Shown here: positions 1-10,754 of the stretch, piece after piece | Layout of the letters: each line of letters starts with the position of its first letter | How positions within the stretch are numbered: position 1 is the stretch's first letter | NCBI RefSeq assembly: GCF_028640845.1 | Contig: NC_080546.1 | Span: 77,928,697-77,992,696, forward strand | DNA: 64,000 nt | Source of the DNA: Ahaetulla prasina | Lineage: Eukaryota > Chordata > Lepidosauria > Squamata > Colubridae | Direction: 5' to 3' | The notes under the pieces: generated by a model | What the model was told of the DNA's origin: nothing | Seen by the model: the letters and a program-made list of their open reading frames with translations, nothing else | Databases searched by the model: none | Made by a program: the position numbers and the translations under genes

Positions 1-800
1 GGAAAAAAACTGCACAAAAATATCTTTTTGGCTTTATGTAGTTTACATTAAAAAAAAAAAAATGAAGTGGCGAGGAAGACAAAAAATAGAAAGCCATTCC
101 AATAATATGACTTGAAAATATCTCCCATTGAAAATAAATAAATAAATATAAATGCCTTAGAGTTTTAACTTAAACTGTTGTTTTCTTTTTGATTATACTG
201 TATGACACAATGTCTGATCTGAACAGCCATATAAATTAAATAAAAATACAGATGATAATGGTTAAGGGTAGATCATAAGATGATGCTAGTTTGCACATAC
301 AGAGTTACTCAGATTACGTATAGAAAATAAATACTAGGGGCAAACTCTTAAGCTCACAGAATCAAAAAAACATACCTAATACTTGTAGCTAACCTTTTTT
401 TTTAATCTTTTCAGAGATGGTCATATGCTGAAACATTTTCCCTCTGGGGATTCCAGTCAGTTAATTCTGAAGTAGTGTGGGAAATGCAACAAACCCCATT
501 TTTGTTGTCAAACTCCTTTGATGATTGTGACGTATAATTTAGTATTGTGGGATCAAGCTTTACTGCCTATTGCGTTTCTGTCTGCTCCTTCTGGACTATT
601 ACAGCTTCATAAGGGCCTACGAGCTTGCAGATTTTTAATACCACAGTAAAGCTTTGCCTTTATTGACTAGAGGGAGTCAGTATGCATAATCAGGAATGGT
701 GTGCATTAAGACAACTATTGGTGCAACTATTAGAAGTTACGTATAAAAGTAGTATGCCTTAATATGAAACACCAAATCAAGGCAGAAGAAGGCATTAGTA
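1..800. other. AT-rich intergenic sequence, no gene seen
   Basis: No coding exon or repeat family recognised. By vertebrate synteny the 3' end of PPAT should lie nearby to the left; this could be its downstream flank or 3' UTR, but no PPAT coding sequence was found. Confidence 0.4.
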
Positions 801-810
801 TTTAGTATTT

Positions 811-1288
811 AGTATTTATTAGATTTTTATACCGCCCTTCTCCCGAAGGACTCAGGGCGGTTCACAACCACTATAAAACAATGACAATTTACAAATAAAA
901 ACAAAAATTAAAAAACTTATTATATTTTGGCAAAAAATTTAAAACATGTATACCATTAAAAAAAACCTTAAAATTTGTATCAAATATAAATTAAAATTCA
1001 AACCCTTTAAAATATTGAAATTTAAAATTCCTAAGCCAGTCCCGCGCGAATAAACAAATACGTCTTCAGCTCACGGCGAAAGGTCCGAAGGTCAGGCAGT
1101 TGACGCAAACCAGAGGGAAGTTCGTTCCAGAGGGTAGGAGCCCCCACAGAGAAGGACCTTCCCCTGGGGGCCGCCAGCCGACATTGCTTGGCGGACGGCA
1201 CCCTGAGAAGTCCCTCTCTGTGTACGGGTCGGTGGGAGGCGTTTGGTAGCAGTAGGCGGTCCCGTAAGTACCCTGGCCCTAAGCCATT
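811..1288 (-). mobile_element. L2-like LINE 3' end
   Basis: It has the ACCGCCCTTCTCCCGAAGG tail and the complement of the RT C-terminal block ([17 protein letters not shown] type), shared with 24008-24470 and 26630-27640. It is 5'-truncated, as usual for LINEs. Confidence 0.75.
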
Positions 1289-1876
1289 GTTAAATTATTA
1301 TTTTTTTCAATTTTAAATGCAACCATTTAAAATATACGAATAGGGGAAAGAAACAAGAAGAGCTAAGAATGGTTGGAAGACCTAATTTTTCTTTTTAAAA
1401 AAACAACAACCCTTAGTTCCTATATGGAAAAGGGCACAGAGAAACTTATTGGATGTTGCAATGCTATATATATATGATGAAATGCAAATATACATGACAT
1501 ATTTTAGCAATTAATTTCTTTCCCAGGTCTGTACAGGAGATGATTGTGAGGAAAAAGACATCAGCTTTTTTTCCACAATGTGCTTATGAATGGTTTTAAG
1601 TGCAATAACGGTTTGAGCTGGGAAGCTTTGCTTTCACTTTTATTTGTTTTTCAAACATTTATGTAAGTGGTAAAGATGTGGGTATTCATGAAGAAAAGAG
1701 GCAGCAAAGCACAAGAGCGCTTACATTCTATAACTGCTACCTTTTAAATTATAAGACTGCCATCGACAATAAGGGAAGTGAACTTGAAATGCTATCCATT
1801 TAAATTTGTTATCTTTAAAAGAAATAAATGGATTTAAAAAAAAACCTTCAGTATAACTGTTTTTTTTAACAAATAC

Positions 1877-2027
1877 TTTTAAATGTTGTACCTTGATGAA
1901 CGTATCTTTTCTTTTATGTACACTGAGAGCATATGCACCAAGACAAATTCCTTGTGTGTCCAATCATACTTGGCCAATAAAATTCTATTCTATTCTATTC
2001 TATTCTATTCTATTCTATTCTATTCTA
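1877..2027 (+). mobile_element. Snake CR1/L3-type LINE 3' tail running into (ATTCT)n
   Basis: The 3' end (ACTTGGCCAATAAAATTC) runs straight into about nine ATTCT units. The same tail occurs in reverse at 10062, 10990, 27664 and 37326. Microsatellite-tailed CR1/L3 LINEs are known from snakes. Confidence 0.75.
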
Positions 2028-2650
2028 AACCATATGGATTAGAGTATTTGAATGTCTTAAGTTCATTTGTGATTCCTACTCAGTACTGATTGTACCAAAG
2101 CATTATTAGCAATATAACATTAGCAATATTGTTTTCCCTATTTTTATCCTTCTGAAAAATGTCCATGGTTCCTTAAGAAATGCTTATGTGCCAAATTAAT
2201 AGATTAACTCATGCAAATAACCATATAGTATTAGTAACAAGCATGCGACATGTTTACCTTGGCTTTCCTGTAGTACTCAGCTAAAGATCGGTTTGATTTA
2301 TCGTATCTTTTAGAAAAAAAGTAAAATGACTTGAGGAAGGGTAAAATGAAATCCAAATACTTGAGAAAATTATTCTTTTATGGGCTTTTAATGTAATAAA
2401 AGATTATTTAATTTTTCAGGGCTTATACCTGAATTGGTTCCATCACCCCTTAAGAAATTGAGAACTAGTTTCAATAAAGAATAAAACAAAGCTTTTTGTT
2501 TGTTTTTACTCACAAAAAAGTTTCTATCTAAAGTCATATGGTGAACTGTGGAGCACTCCGGAGATTTATTTCTAAGTTTCCAGGATTCCATAACTAGAAG
2601 TCTGACATGAAACTAATTCTCCAATTTAGATTTTCAGCATTACATGCTAA

Positions 2651-3595
2651 TAGTTACTCCTCAACTTAGGACAACAATTGAACCCAAATTTTCTATTTGT
2701 AGCAAGACAGTTATTAAGTGAGTTTTGCCCCATTTCATGACCTTTCTTGCCACAGTTGTTAAGTTAATCACTGCAGTTGTTCAGTTACTAACATGGGTGT
2801 TAGTTGAATCTGCCTTCCCCATTGACTTTGTCAAAAGGTTGCAAAAAGTGATGTCATGACCCCAAGACACCAGGGGTGAAATGCTCCCGGTTTGGACCGG
2901 CTTGCCAATCCAGTAGCGATGGCAGCGGGTTGTTCAGAGAACCGGTAGCAAAAATCGCTGCCCCGCCCAGCTGAGCCACACAATCATCAGAGGTGGTTTT
3001 TTTAAACTTTTAAAAACATTTTTTCTTCGGCCGAAAAAATGCTTTTAAAAGTAAAAAAGAAAAAAGCCTCTGATGATCACACGCCTCAGCTGGGATCGTC
3101 GGAACCCTTTAAAAGCATTTTTCTACAACCTCTTCAGCCAAACAGGTTATTTAAAAAATGCTTTTAAAAGGTTCTGGCGATCAGGCAACTCAGCTGGGAT
3201 CGTCAGAACCCTTCAAAAGCTTTTAAAAGGCTCTTCTGGCGATCCCAGCTGAGTTTCCTGATCACCAGAACCTTTAAAAAGCATTTTTTACAACCTCTTC
3301 CGCCGAAGAGGTTGTAAAAAAAATGCTTTTAAAAGTTAAAAAAAAAAGTTGGCCACGCCCATCCAGTCACATTAACCCCCCCAAGCCACGCCCACAGAAC
3401 CGGTAGTAACAAATTTTACATTTCACCCCTGCAAGACAACTGCAACCATCATAATATGAGCCAATTGCCAAAGTCTGAGTTTTGATCGAATGACCGTGGG
3501 AATGCTACAACTGCTGTGTGAAAAGCCGTCAGAAGTCACTTTTTATTGCTGTTGTAACTTCAAAGAGTCACTAAACAAATGGAGGACTACATGAA
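2651..3595. mobile_element. TIR DNA element (GTAGTCCT type) split by a hAT insertion
   Basis: Left part 2651-2870 and right part 3432-3595 resemble copies at 33030, 49216 and 56838, whose ends read as inverted GTAGTCCTCGACTTACAAC. The family is non-autonomous and of unassigned superfamily. Confidence 0.6.
2871..3431. mobile_element. hAT element of the ACCGGT group with internal palindromes
   Basis: Ends CAGGGGTGAAAT and ATTTCACCCCTG, flanked by CAAGACAC/CAAGACAA. The interior has several inverted copies of a module containing AAAAGCATTTTTTCGGCC and GATCCCAGCTGAG. Confidence 0.75.
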
Positions 3596-3732
3596 ACCAT
3601 TAATCGGTTCTTAGCAAACAGCCACTACAGAAATATTAAATAAAAACATTCAATTAAATGCATCTTGCTTTGACACACTACTTCGTGGACTTGGCTTGTT
3701 TTTTCTGTCCTATACTCTTATTTATGTGAACG

Positions 3733-3778
3733 GAGGGAGGAAGGGAAAGAAGGAAGGAAGGAAGGAAAAAGAAAAAAA
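3733..3778. repeat. Purine-rich (GGAA)n microsatellite
   Basis: A short imperfect run of GGAA/GAAA units, followed by unrecognised AT-rich sequence up to 4400. Confidence 0.8.
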
Positions 3779-4411
3779 GGATATGATATGAAAAGCAGTC
3801 TGAAGTCGATCTACCAAGAATGTATGCAAGCATCCAATATCTTTGGATATTGCTTGAAACATACGGCATTGTTCATTCAACATAAAGCAACTTGTCTTGA
3901 GTTTTCTTTGCTGTGTCGGCAGTAAGCTAAGCAGTTCCCATAAGAACTAATAATCCAACTCATCAGTTTCTTATCCTGGATTTCTATTTGACACTAAATT
4001 AACAGTTGCAGAAAATTTATCCTCCTTCAAGCTCTCAGCTATGCTCTTGAATCCCCTATCTGCACATAAAAACATCCTTAGATGGGATATTAGTTTTTCC
4101 AAAAGCACTCCACAAGTTTTGTCTTATATTTTGATCTAGACCTTCCTATTGCTACTCCAACACTCTTAAGCAACTCACGAGACCTGTAGTGAGAAGGGAC
4201 CTCCTATGGGTCAAACCTGCCAAATTGGGGCAATTGGGGGAGGGGTTGTAGACTAGAAGGGGTTCAACAATGTTTCCTTTATTGCACTTTGCAATGCCCG
4301 CAATCTCTCTGCCTTACTGTCCAGTGGGTTCACCTTTGATCAGCCCACAAGTCGTTTAACCCATGAAATCATTTAATATCCCTGGGGCTCCTTAACCTGT
4401 CTCTTACTAGG

Positions 4412-5009
4412 TGTTGTGACCAAGGCCCAAGTAGTGATTACTAAACACAATTCAGTCCTCAACAAACTTATTAAAACAGCTGAGAATTAATTCATTCTCG
4501 GCTTCATCCAAAACAAAATTCTTAATAACCAGTCCGTCGGCCTTGTCACCAACCTTTGATGTCTTTGGCAACCTGCCAAAGGCTTTTCTTGGCAAAACCC
4601 CCACAAAGTTCAAGAGATGCTGACAAGAAGCACGGAAATCTACGTTGCTTTCCTACAAAGAACCCAACGGCTCGTTGCTGCTCTTTTAAGCCTTATGAGA
4701 GGGGCCAATCATTTTCTGGCCTTACTCCTGAGTTGTCCTTTTTTCTTCAGCTGCTCTTGCCTTCTGACAGCTCTTCACATGCGTGCACTAGGAACAGGCT
4801 CCTCCTGTTCCTCTGCCTCTCTGCTGTCCGCCTCTGGAGGCTCTGGAGTCCGCACATCGCTCCCAGATGGCCCTGGCCCCATCTCTGCCTCCAATGCAGA
4901 ACCCTCATCCTGGCCTTCCCCTGACTCCTGGACTGGCCCATTGTCCTCCCCAGTCTCCTCACTGTCCAATTCCGTTGCCAGGTCCACAGGCTGCTGGTGG
5001 ACCACAACA
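4412..5009 (-). mobile_element. Solo LTR, family A
   Basis: Starts TGTTGTG and ends CACAACA with a perfect 5-bp duplication CTAGG (4407-4411, 5010-5014). Homologous to 17218-17818 and 58206-58847. No internal retroviral or gypsy sequence is present, so this is a solo LTR from recombination. The GC-rich half holds a Pro/Ser/Glu-rich ORF remnant on the minus strand. Confidence 0.85.
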
Positions 5010-5350
5010 CTAGGTCAAGAGTGAAACAAAAGAATCACGGACAATGCCAAGACAAGTGTTGAGATGCTTCTCCATAGAGAATGATGGAGCCGGTCAGCCA
5101 CGGCCATGCTCCCGAGATCCCCCCACTTCAATTAAATACATGTTGAATAAAAAGAATAAGGTTTTGTTCACGATGGATGACACCTAGTATTAATTCCCAA
5201 CATATTTTCTAAAAATTCTAATAGTGTGAAATTTTAATTTTAAAAAAATTATAAGATCATTTTTTTTAAAAAAAATGCTGGCTTCCCATCAGAGAGGCAC
5301 CAACAGTGTAAAGTCATAATTAAAATCCCCTTTGGGTCATTTAGACTACC

Positions 5351-5870
5351 TTTATTGTCACTTTTAAAAGTACACTAATCGGCATACATTAAAATGAAAT
5401 TTTGTTGAATACAGCTTTCAAAAGGTCACCCCACCCACCCCAATATACACTACGTAAACACTAAATAAATAAATACAAAATTATGCATATACCTACATAT
5501 ATGACACGGAGATGTATGCATGCACATGGCGAGAAAAACTAATCTTGCAAGTTTACCAGATGGCATAAAGTAACAAAGCTTTTTACAGAATCTGGTAGTC
5601 CTGCTAGAAATAATTCGAAACCTCCTCCTAGTGGGGAGCAACAGAAATTGACTGTGAAGTGGGTGTGTGGGATCTCTAATGATGCTTTGAGTTCTAAGTA
5701 CATAGCACCTATAAGTAGCATCCCGAATAACGGGAAGTGACCTTCCTATAATCTTCTCAGCTGTCCTTACCACTCTCTGTATGAACTTTCTATCTGAGGC
5801 AGTGCTGCCACCAAATCAAACAGTGATGCAGTTTGTTAAAACACTCTCAGTCGTGCTTCTGTAAAAAGTG
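5351..5870 (-). mobile_element. LINE fragment, 3' end (RTAEKIIG type)
   Basis: The minus strand encodes RTAEKIIGRSLPVIRD and DPTHPLHSQFLLLP, the C-terminus of a CR1/L2/Rex1-superfamily reverse transcriptase ORF. The tail (TTTATTGTCACTTTT) matches 60618-60790. Degraded. Confidence 0.65.
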
Positions 5871-5874
5871 GGTA

Positions 5875-6123
5875 GGATAGGGTAGAGAGAATAGTAATAG
5901 AATAGGGATAGGAATAGAATAGAATAGGGAGAGAGATGGGGAAGAATAAAATAAGGATAGGATAGGATAGGAAGGATAGGTTAGGTTAGGTTAGGTTAGG
6001 ATAGGTTAGGATAGGATAGGATAGGATAGGATAGGATAGGATAGGATAGGATAGGATAGGATAGGATAGGATAGGATAGGGCAGGGCAGGGTAGGATAGG
6101 GCAGGGCAGGACAGGACAGAACA
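5875..6123. repeat. (GGATA)n pentamer microsatellite
   Basis: About 250 bp of GGATA/GGTTA/GGGCA units abutting the 3' end of a minus-strand CR1 copy at 6124, consistent with growth from the LINE tail. Confidence 0.85.
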
Positions 6124-6194
6124 AGAATAGAAACTGGAAGGGACCTTGGAGGTCTTCTAGCCCAACCCCCTGTTCAAGCAGGAGACCCTATATC

Positions 6195-6595
6195 CGTAAT
6201 GGCGAACCTATGGCACAGGTGCCACAGGTGGCACACAGAGCCATATCTGTGGGCATATGAATGTTACCCTAGCTCAGCTCCAGCACGCATGTGCGTGCTG
6301 TACAGCTGATTTTTGGGCCCTCCGGACCCACTGGAAGTCAGGAAACAGGCCGTTTCCGTCCTCCCCAGGCTCCAAGAAAGCCTCTGGAGCCTGGGGAGGG
6401 TGAAAAACGGGCCTACTGGGCCCACCGGTAACCTTTTTCGTGTGCCAAAAGTGGGGGGAATGTGGGTGGGTCGCATGCAGGGGGGTGCAGAGTGCAGGGG
6501 AGCATTGAATTATGGGTGTGGGCATGTGCGCGTGCAACCCCCCCTACACTCCCCCTGCTTTTGGCACGCGACGACGAAAAAGTTAGCCATCACTG
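6195..6595. mobile_element. hAT element, ATGGCGAACC family
   Basis: Ends CGTAATGGCGAACC and GGTTAGCCATCACTG-like, as in the copies at 12609 and 62261. Non-autonomous, GC-rich inside. Confidence 0.65.
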
Positions 6596-6602
6596 ACTAT
6601 AC

Positions 6603-6738
6603 CAGGGGTCTGCAAACTTGGCTCTTTTAAGACTTGTGGACTTCAACTCCCAGAGTCCCTCAGCCAGAAAAGCTGGCTGAGGAACTCTGGGAGTTGAAGT
6701 CCACAAGTCTTAAAAGAGCCAAGTTTGCAGATCCCCTG
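6603..6738. mobile_element. hAT hairpin element (CAGGGGTCTGC family)
   Basis: Near-perfect palindrome with arms GACTTGTGGACTTCAACTCC, flanked by GACTATAC/GTCTATAC. It abuts the next hAT element directly. Confidence 0.85.
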
Positions 6739-6746
6739 GTCTATAC

Positions 6747-7480
6747 CAGGGGTCACCAACCTTTTGGACCTCAGGGACCACTAAATTCATAATTTTAAAT
6801 CCCGCGGACCACTAATATGATCTGCCCAATGACCAAGTGGCCATGGCTAGGTGGTTATGTGACTGGGTGGGCATGGCCAACTTGATGTCACTCACATCGA
6901 GGGGCACCTCACCGGTCTCTACTCGCCCTTGCCCTGCCAGCCACTCCTCACCTCCCCGCCTGGGCTCCTTAGGCCCCAACAGGAAGCAGTTGTTGGAACT
7001 AAGCAGCCACCACAAGAAAGAGCTGGCTCAGTTCAAATTAGATGTGACCGAAGCATAGGCTTTCCAAGCTGAGGGAAGACCTGCGGGAGTGCAAGGCCAG
7101 GTACCGGCGCCTGGAGCCTCAATGGGCTGAGATGATCAGCCAGTTCCAGGCCATGAGGCAGTCCCACTGGAACAAGGCCCTCCGGCACTTCGCCACCAAT
7201 GGCGCTTCTCTCCAGCCTTCACCCAAAGCCCCGCACCAGGAGGCTGAAGCAGAACCTCCAGTCAGAATTTCGGTCTCTCTCCGACCCGCACAAAAAGACC
7301 TCAAAGGGGGAGACTCTCTGCAGCAACACAAATATTAATTGCACGTATCTGGCCCAGACACTATAGTTTGAGGATCCCTGATTTAGTGCAACATAAAAAA
7401 TGCAAATAATTGTTTTGCGGACCATCAAAATTTTCTCATGGACCACCAGTGGTCCACGGACCACCAGTTGGTGACCACTG
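6747..7480. mobile_element. hAT element carrying a gene-like passenger
   Basis: Ends CAGGGGTCACCAACCTTTTG and TTGGTGACCACTG are inverted repeats. The middle (about 6975-7337) is GC-rich and coding-like rather than transposon-like; see the separate entry. Confidence 0.65.
6975..7337 (+). pseudogene. Decayed coding fragment inside a hAT element, source gene unknown
   Basis: In one frame it reads RKQLLELSSHHKKELAQFK then LDVTEA, a TAG and AFQAEG. After a frame change it continues KLREDLRECKARYRRLE, PQWAEMISQFQAMRQSHWNK and ALRHFATNGASLQPSPK, then acidic Pro-rich sequence to a TAA at 7336-7338. The charged heptad-like pattern suggests a coiled-coil protein. It has one in-frame stop and one frameshift, so it is not functional. 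I do not recognise the source protein; it may be captured host sequence or a low-complexity accident. Confidence 0.45.
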
Positions 7481-7824
7481 TCCAGTCTCTTTTTAAAAAA
7501 ACCTCCAATGATAGAGCGCCCACGATTTCTGAAGGCAAGCTGGTTCCACTGCCTAATTGTCCTCCCTGTTAAGGAAATTTCTTCTTAATTTCAGATGGGG
7601 CTTCTCTCTTTGGTTTGTTTCCAACCATTGTTTCTTGTCCTGCCCTCTGGTGCTTTGGAAAATTATTTGACCCAACCCCTTTTCTTTGTGGCAGCTCTTC
7701 AAATAGAAAGAGGTGCTCTTCTCATCCGATGCAAGGAAACGCAGATGCAAACTGCATCCTGCATCCCTATTATTATCATCCTCTTCCAAAATGCAGCGGG
7801 CAAGGCAAACCCTGCCTTAGAAGC

Positions 7825-7958
7825 CAGGGGTTCTCCAACCTTGGCCAGTTGAAGCCTTGTGGACTTCAACTCCCAGAATTCCTCACCCAGCTTTGCTCAG
7901 AATTCCTCAGCCAGCTTGCCCAGAGGAATTCTGGGAGTTGAAGTCCACAAGTCTTCAA
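7825..7958. mobile_element. hAT hairpin element, degraded
   Basis: Inverted arms GGACTTCAACTCCCAGAATT around a GCTTTGCTCAG-type loop, just upstream of the CpG island. Confidence 0.7.
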
Positions 7959-7969
7959 GTGGAGACAGA

Positions 7970-8365
7970 CTCTGTTCAGGTGACGTTGCGTGCAGGCCGG
8001 TTCGCTCCTCCTTCGCCTCCTCCCCCTTTTGGCTTCGCCGTCCCTTCTTCCGCCCTTCCGCACCGCGCCCCGCGGTAGGTAGAAAGGAAAGGCTCGAAGG
8101 CGACGGGTGCCGGGAAGGCCCCTGCGGGTGGGGAAAGCGCATCCTGCACTCGTTTCCTTTCTCCGGGAGGCTCCTCGTTCCGCAGGTTCCCACGCCGGGC
8201 TCTCGCTGCAAGAAGCGGCCCAGGAGTTGCTCTTTTTTTAAAGGCTGCGCGGCACCTGCGTTGATTCCCCACGGACCTTTTCTGCGCTTGCAGAAGTTAA
8301 GCAGGCTCTCGGACCTGGTTCGTGCCTTAGGTGGGAGGTTGGGAAAGCATGCTGGAAGCAGGTAA
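7970..8365 (+). promoter_or_regulatory. CpG-island promoter and probable untranslated first exon of AASDH
   Basis: A GC-rich, CpG-dense stretch stands out against AT-rich, CpG-poor surroundings, 4 kb upstream of the first coding exon. The AASDH ATG is preceded by a splice acceptor (AG at 12180-12181), so an upstream noncoding exon must exist. Plausible donors here are GT at 8075-8076 (CGCG|GTAGGT) and GT at 8362-8363 (AGCAG|GTAACG). No TATA box is obvious, as expected for a CpG-island housekeeping promoter. The long ORFs here are by-products of high GC. The start site and the donor used are inferred. Confidence 0.6.
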
Positions 8366-8420
8366 CGATGTGTATGTGTGTATTTGTGTCTCTCATCCCC
8401 TAGCCAAGAGGACTTTAATG

Positions 8421-8534
8421 CAGGGGTCTCCAACCTTGGCAACTTTAAGCCTGGAGGACTTCAGCAAAGCTGGCTGGGGAATTCTGGGAGTTGAAGTCCT
8501 CCAGGCTTAAAGTTGCCAAGGTTGGAGACCCCTG
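8421..8534. mobile_element. hAT hairpin element with perfect TSD
   Basis: CAGGGGTCTCCAACCTTGGC to its complement, flanked by CTTTAATG at 8413-8420 and 8535-8542. A second half-hairpin follows at 8547-8620. Confidence 0.9.
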
Positions 8535-8712
8535 CTTTAATGCAAAGGTGGGGAACGGTGGCCCTTTTATGACTTGTGGACTTCAATTCCCAGAATTCCC
8601 GAGCCACCTAAAAAAAACCCTATTCCTTGTAATTAAAAGCCCACTTTTTCTTACCCCATCTTCTGGAGCTGCCTCCCTTTCTACATAACGTTCCTTGCTT
8701 GGAAACAGCTTA

Positions 8713-9315
8713 CAGTAGTGGCCAAAATTGTGGAAACCTTTTGGGGGAAAAGTGTGTTTTCCAAAACTAGCTAATAACACCACTTTTTTTTTGGGGGGGG
8801 AGTAGTACCATAAAATTATATATCAATAGAGAGAGAATTTAATCAAGAATGTAATGCAATAACTTTTAGGAAGGGTTTGCTATTAGAATAGCAATTACAG
8901 TATAAAGAAGAAAAGTGGAACACGTAGAAAAAAAATGAGATATACAAAAATGATCATAGAAAAAACAAGATATACAAAAATGTCAGTTAATACTTAATTG
9001 GGTAACCTTTAGCATGAATTACGGCCTTACAATGTCGTCCCATGGAGTGAGCCAAGTCTTTTAATTCTGCAGCTGTTATCATGTGAAACCAAGATTGAAT
9101 GATTGCTTCTATTAACTGGGTTTTATTGCTGGGTCGCTTCTGACTAACAAGTTTCTTTAGCCAGCTCCATAGATTTTCAGTTGGGCTATTCCCATGCCAT
9201 TCCAGCACTGGAATAGGATTATCTTGAAACTCAAAAAACAAAAAAGTGGTGTTATTAGCCATCAAACCTCAAAAATACATTTTTCCTAAAAGTTCCCCCA
9301 ATTTGACCACTACTG
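8713..9315 (-). mobile_element. Tc1/mariner element, internally deleted
   Basis: Inverted ends CAGTAGTGGCCAAAATTG and complement, flanked by TA. The minus strand (9265-8987) keeps a transposase C-terminus: VLEWHGNSPTENLWSWLKK, SMGRHCKAVIHAKGYPIKY. It lacks the DNA-binding and most catalytic sequence, so it is dead. Confidence 0.85.
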
Positions 9316-9359
9316 TATCTTGTTTCTCTGCAACCTTCTCTTCATGAGAGTGAATATAT

Positions 9360-9770
9360 GTGGCTCGGGAATTCTGGGAGTTGAAGTCCACAAGTCCTAA
9401 AGTGGCCATCCTCACCTGGATCTTCTGGATGTGCAGGAGCTTCTCTGGCAAGCCAAGGATGAAGGCCCCTCTGTGTCTCTGGACACTGCTGTTTGGCTTC
9501 CAAACTAAACCTGGTCCTGGCCTGATACAGCCTTCTGAAGTTGATGCCCAAGTGGATATCTAGAAAGCAGGCTGGAAAATATTCCAGTACATCTCCTTAT
9601 AAACTGATAAAAAGGGTGGGGAAATGCTATTTCCACCGTTTTTAATTTTTAACATAGGAAAATGAGAAATGTGCTGGATCAGAACAGATGGCTCTGGAAT
9701 TTGTTCCCATGGTGATCAGCTAAATAGTTAACTACAGGAAATCCATAAATTAAGAGTTCAGGGCACAAAT
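9360..9770. other. hAT half-hairpin followed by unrecognised sequence
   Basis: 9363-9410 matches one arm of the hAT hairpin family. The rest shows no gene or known repeat. Confidence 0.5.
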
Positions 9771-9774
9771 GTAT

Positions 9775-10055
9775 CAGAGGTGGGTTTCAGCAGGTTCTGA
9801 CCAGTTCTGGAGAACCGGTAGCAGAAATTTTAAGTAGTTCAGAGAACCAGTAGTAAAAATTCTGACTCCCAATTCCCAGCTGATTGGGAGGAAATAGGGA
9901 TTTTGCAGTAACCTTCCCCTGGAGTGGGGTGAGAATGGAGATTTTACAGTATCCTTCCCCTGCCACGCCCACCAAGCCATGCCCACCAAGCCATGCCACG
10001 CCCACCAAGCCACACCCACAGAACCTGTAGTAAAAAAATTTGAAACCCACCACTG
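9775..10055. mobile_element. hAT element of the ACCGGT group
   Basis: CAGAGGTGGGTTTCAGCAGG to CCCACCACTG with ACCGGT-containing subterminal repeats and part of the 42-bp internal unit (GGAGATTTTACAGTATCC). Confidence 0.75.
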
Positions 10056-10061
10056 ATATGT

Positions 10062-10590
10062 ATAGAATAGAATTCTTAATTGGGCAAGTGTGATTGGACA
10101 CACAAGGAATTTGTCTTTGATGTATATGCTCTCAGTGTATATAAGGAGAATAAAATACAACAAGAATAAAAAGTTACAACACTTTGTGAATAGTCAAGGT
10201 TACTGATAAGCTATCAAATCATACTAGGAAACAAAAACAATATAAATTGAAAGATACAAACGACATGGTTATAGTAATAAACGGGAAGAGATAGGAAGAG
10301 AAGAATAATAGTAATACAGTCTTAGTAAATTATTTGACAGTATTGTGGGAATTAGTTGTTAAGCAAAGCGACGGCATTCGGGGAAAAACTATCCTTGTGT
10401 CTAGTTATTTTGGTGTGCACTGCCCTATAGTGTCTTTTTGAGGGTAAAAGTTGAAACAATTTATGTCTAGGATGTGAGGGGTCTGTAAAATTAAAATTCC
10501 AAAACAGTATGTGTTTAAGTCAATTCATCAGCTTTGCATGCAACCTCAATGTATTGTATGAAATGTGTTGTCTGTTTGGGGCAGGCCTGA
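10062..10590 (-). mobile_element. Snake CR1/L3-type LINE 3' part
   Basis: Tail AGAATTCTTAATTGGGCAAG (minus orientation), then sequence matching 37326-38020 (AAACTATCCTTGTGTCTAG). A CA-repeat and unassigned bases follow to 10755. Confidence 0.7.
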
Positions 10591-10754
10591 CTATAATCAC
10601 ACACACACACAACATTAATACATACATACACATATAACCGCAAAGGTGATGAATTCACCTAAGCACATACTGTTTTGAAACTTTAATATTAATTTTATTT
10701 TCTATCCCTGCATTCTATTTTATCTTCGTATATTTCGTTTTGCCTTACTGTACA

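Larger units (their letters stand above)
6124..7810 (-). mobile_element. CR1 LINE 3' end interrupted by three hAT elements
   Basis: CR1 segments 6124-6194 (ACTGGAAGGGACCTTGGAGG) and 7481-7810 belong to one element. The 1.29 kb between them consists of three adjacent hAT insertions: 6195-6595, 6603-6738 and 6747-7480. About 20 bp of CR1 appear missing at the junction. Confidence 0.75.

Noticed and set aside
1..2000. 3' end of PPAT, expected from vertebrate synteny
   Set aside because: No PPAT C-terminal coding sequence found on either strand; the gene probably ends left of the window.
4747..5024. Three overlapping GC-rich ORFs as a host gene
   Set aside because: They are inside a solo LTR with perfect target duplication, and the same sequence recurs at 17218 and 58206.
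7859..8442. Overlapping ORFs of 100-180 codons on both strands
   Set aside because: Lie in the CpG island, where high GC removes stops; both strands and several frames are open, with no protein-like pattern.
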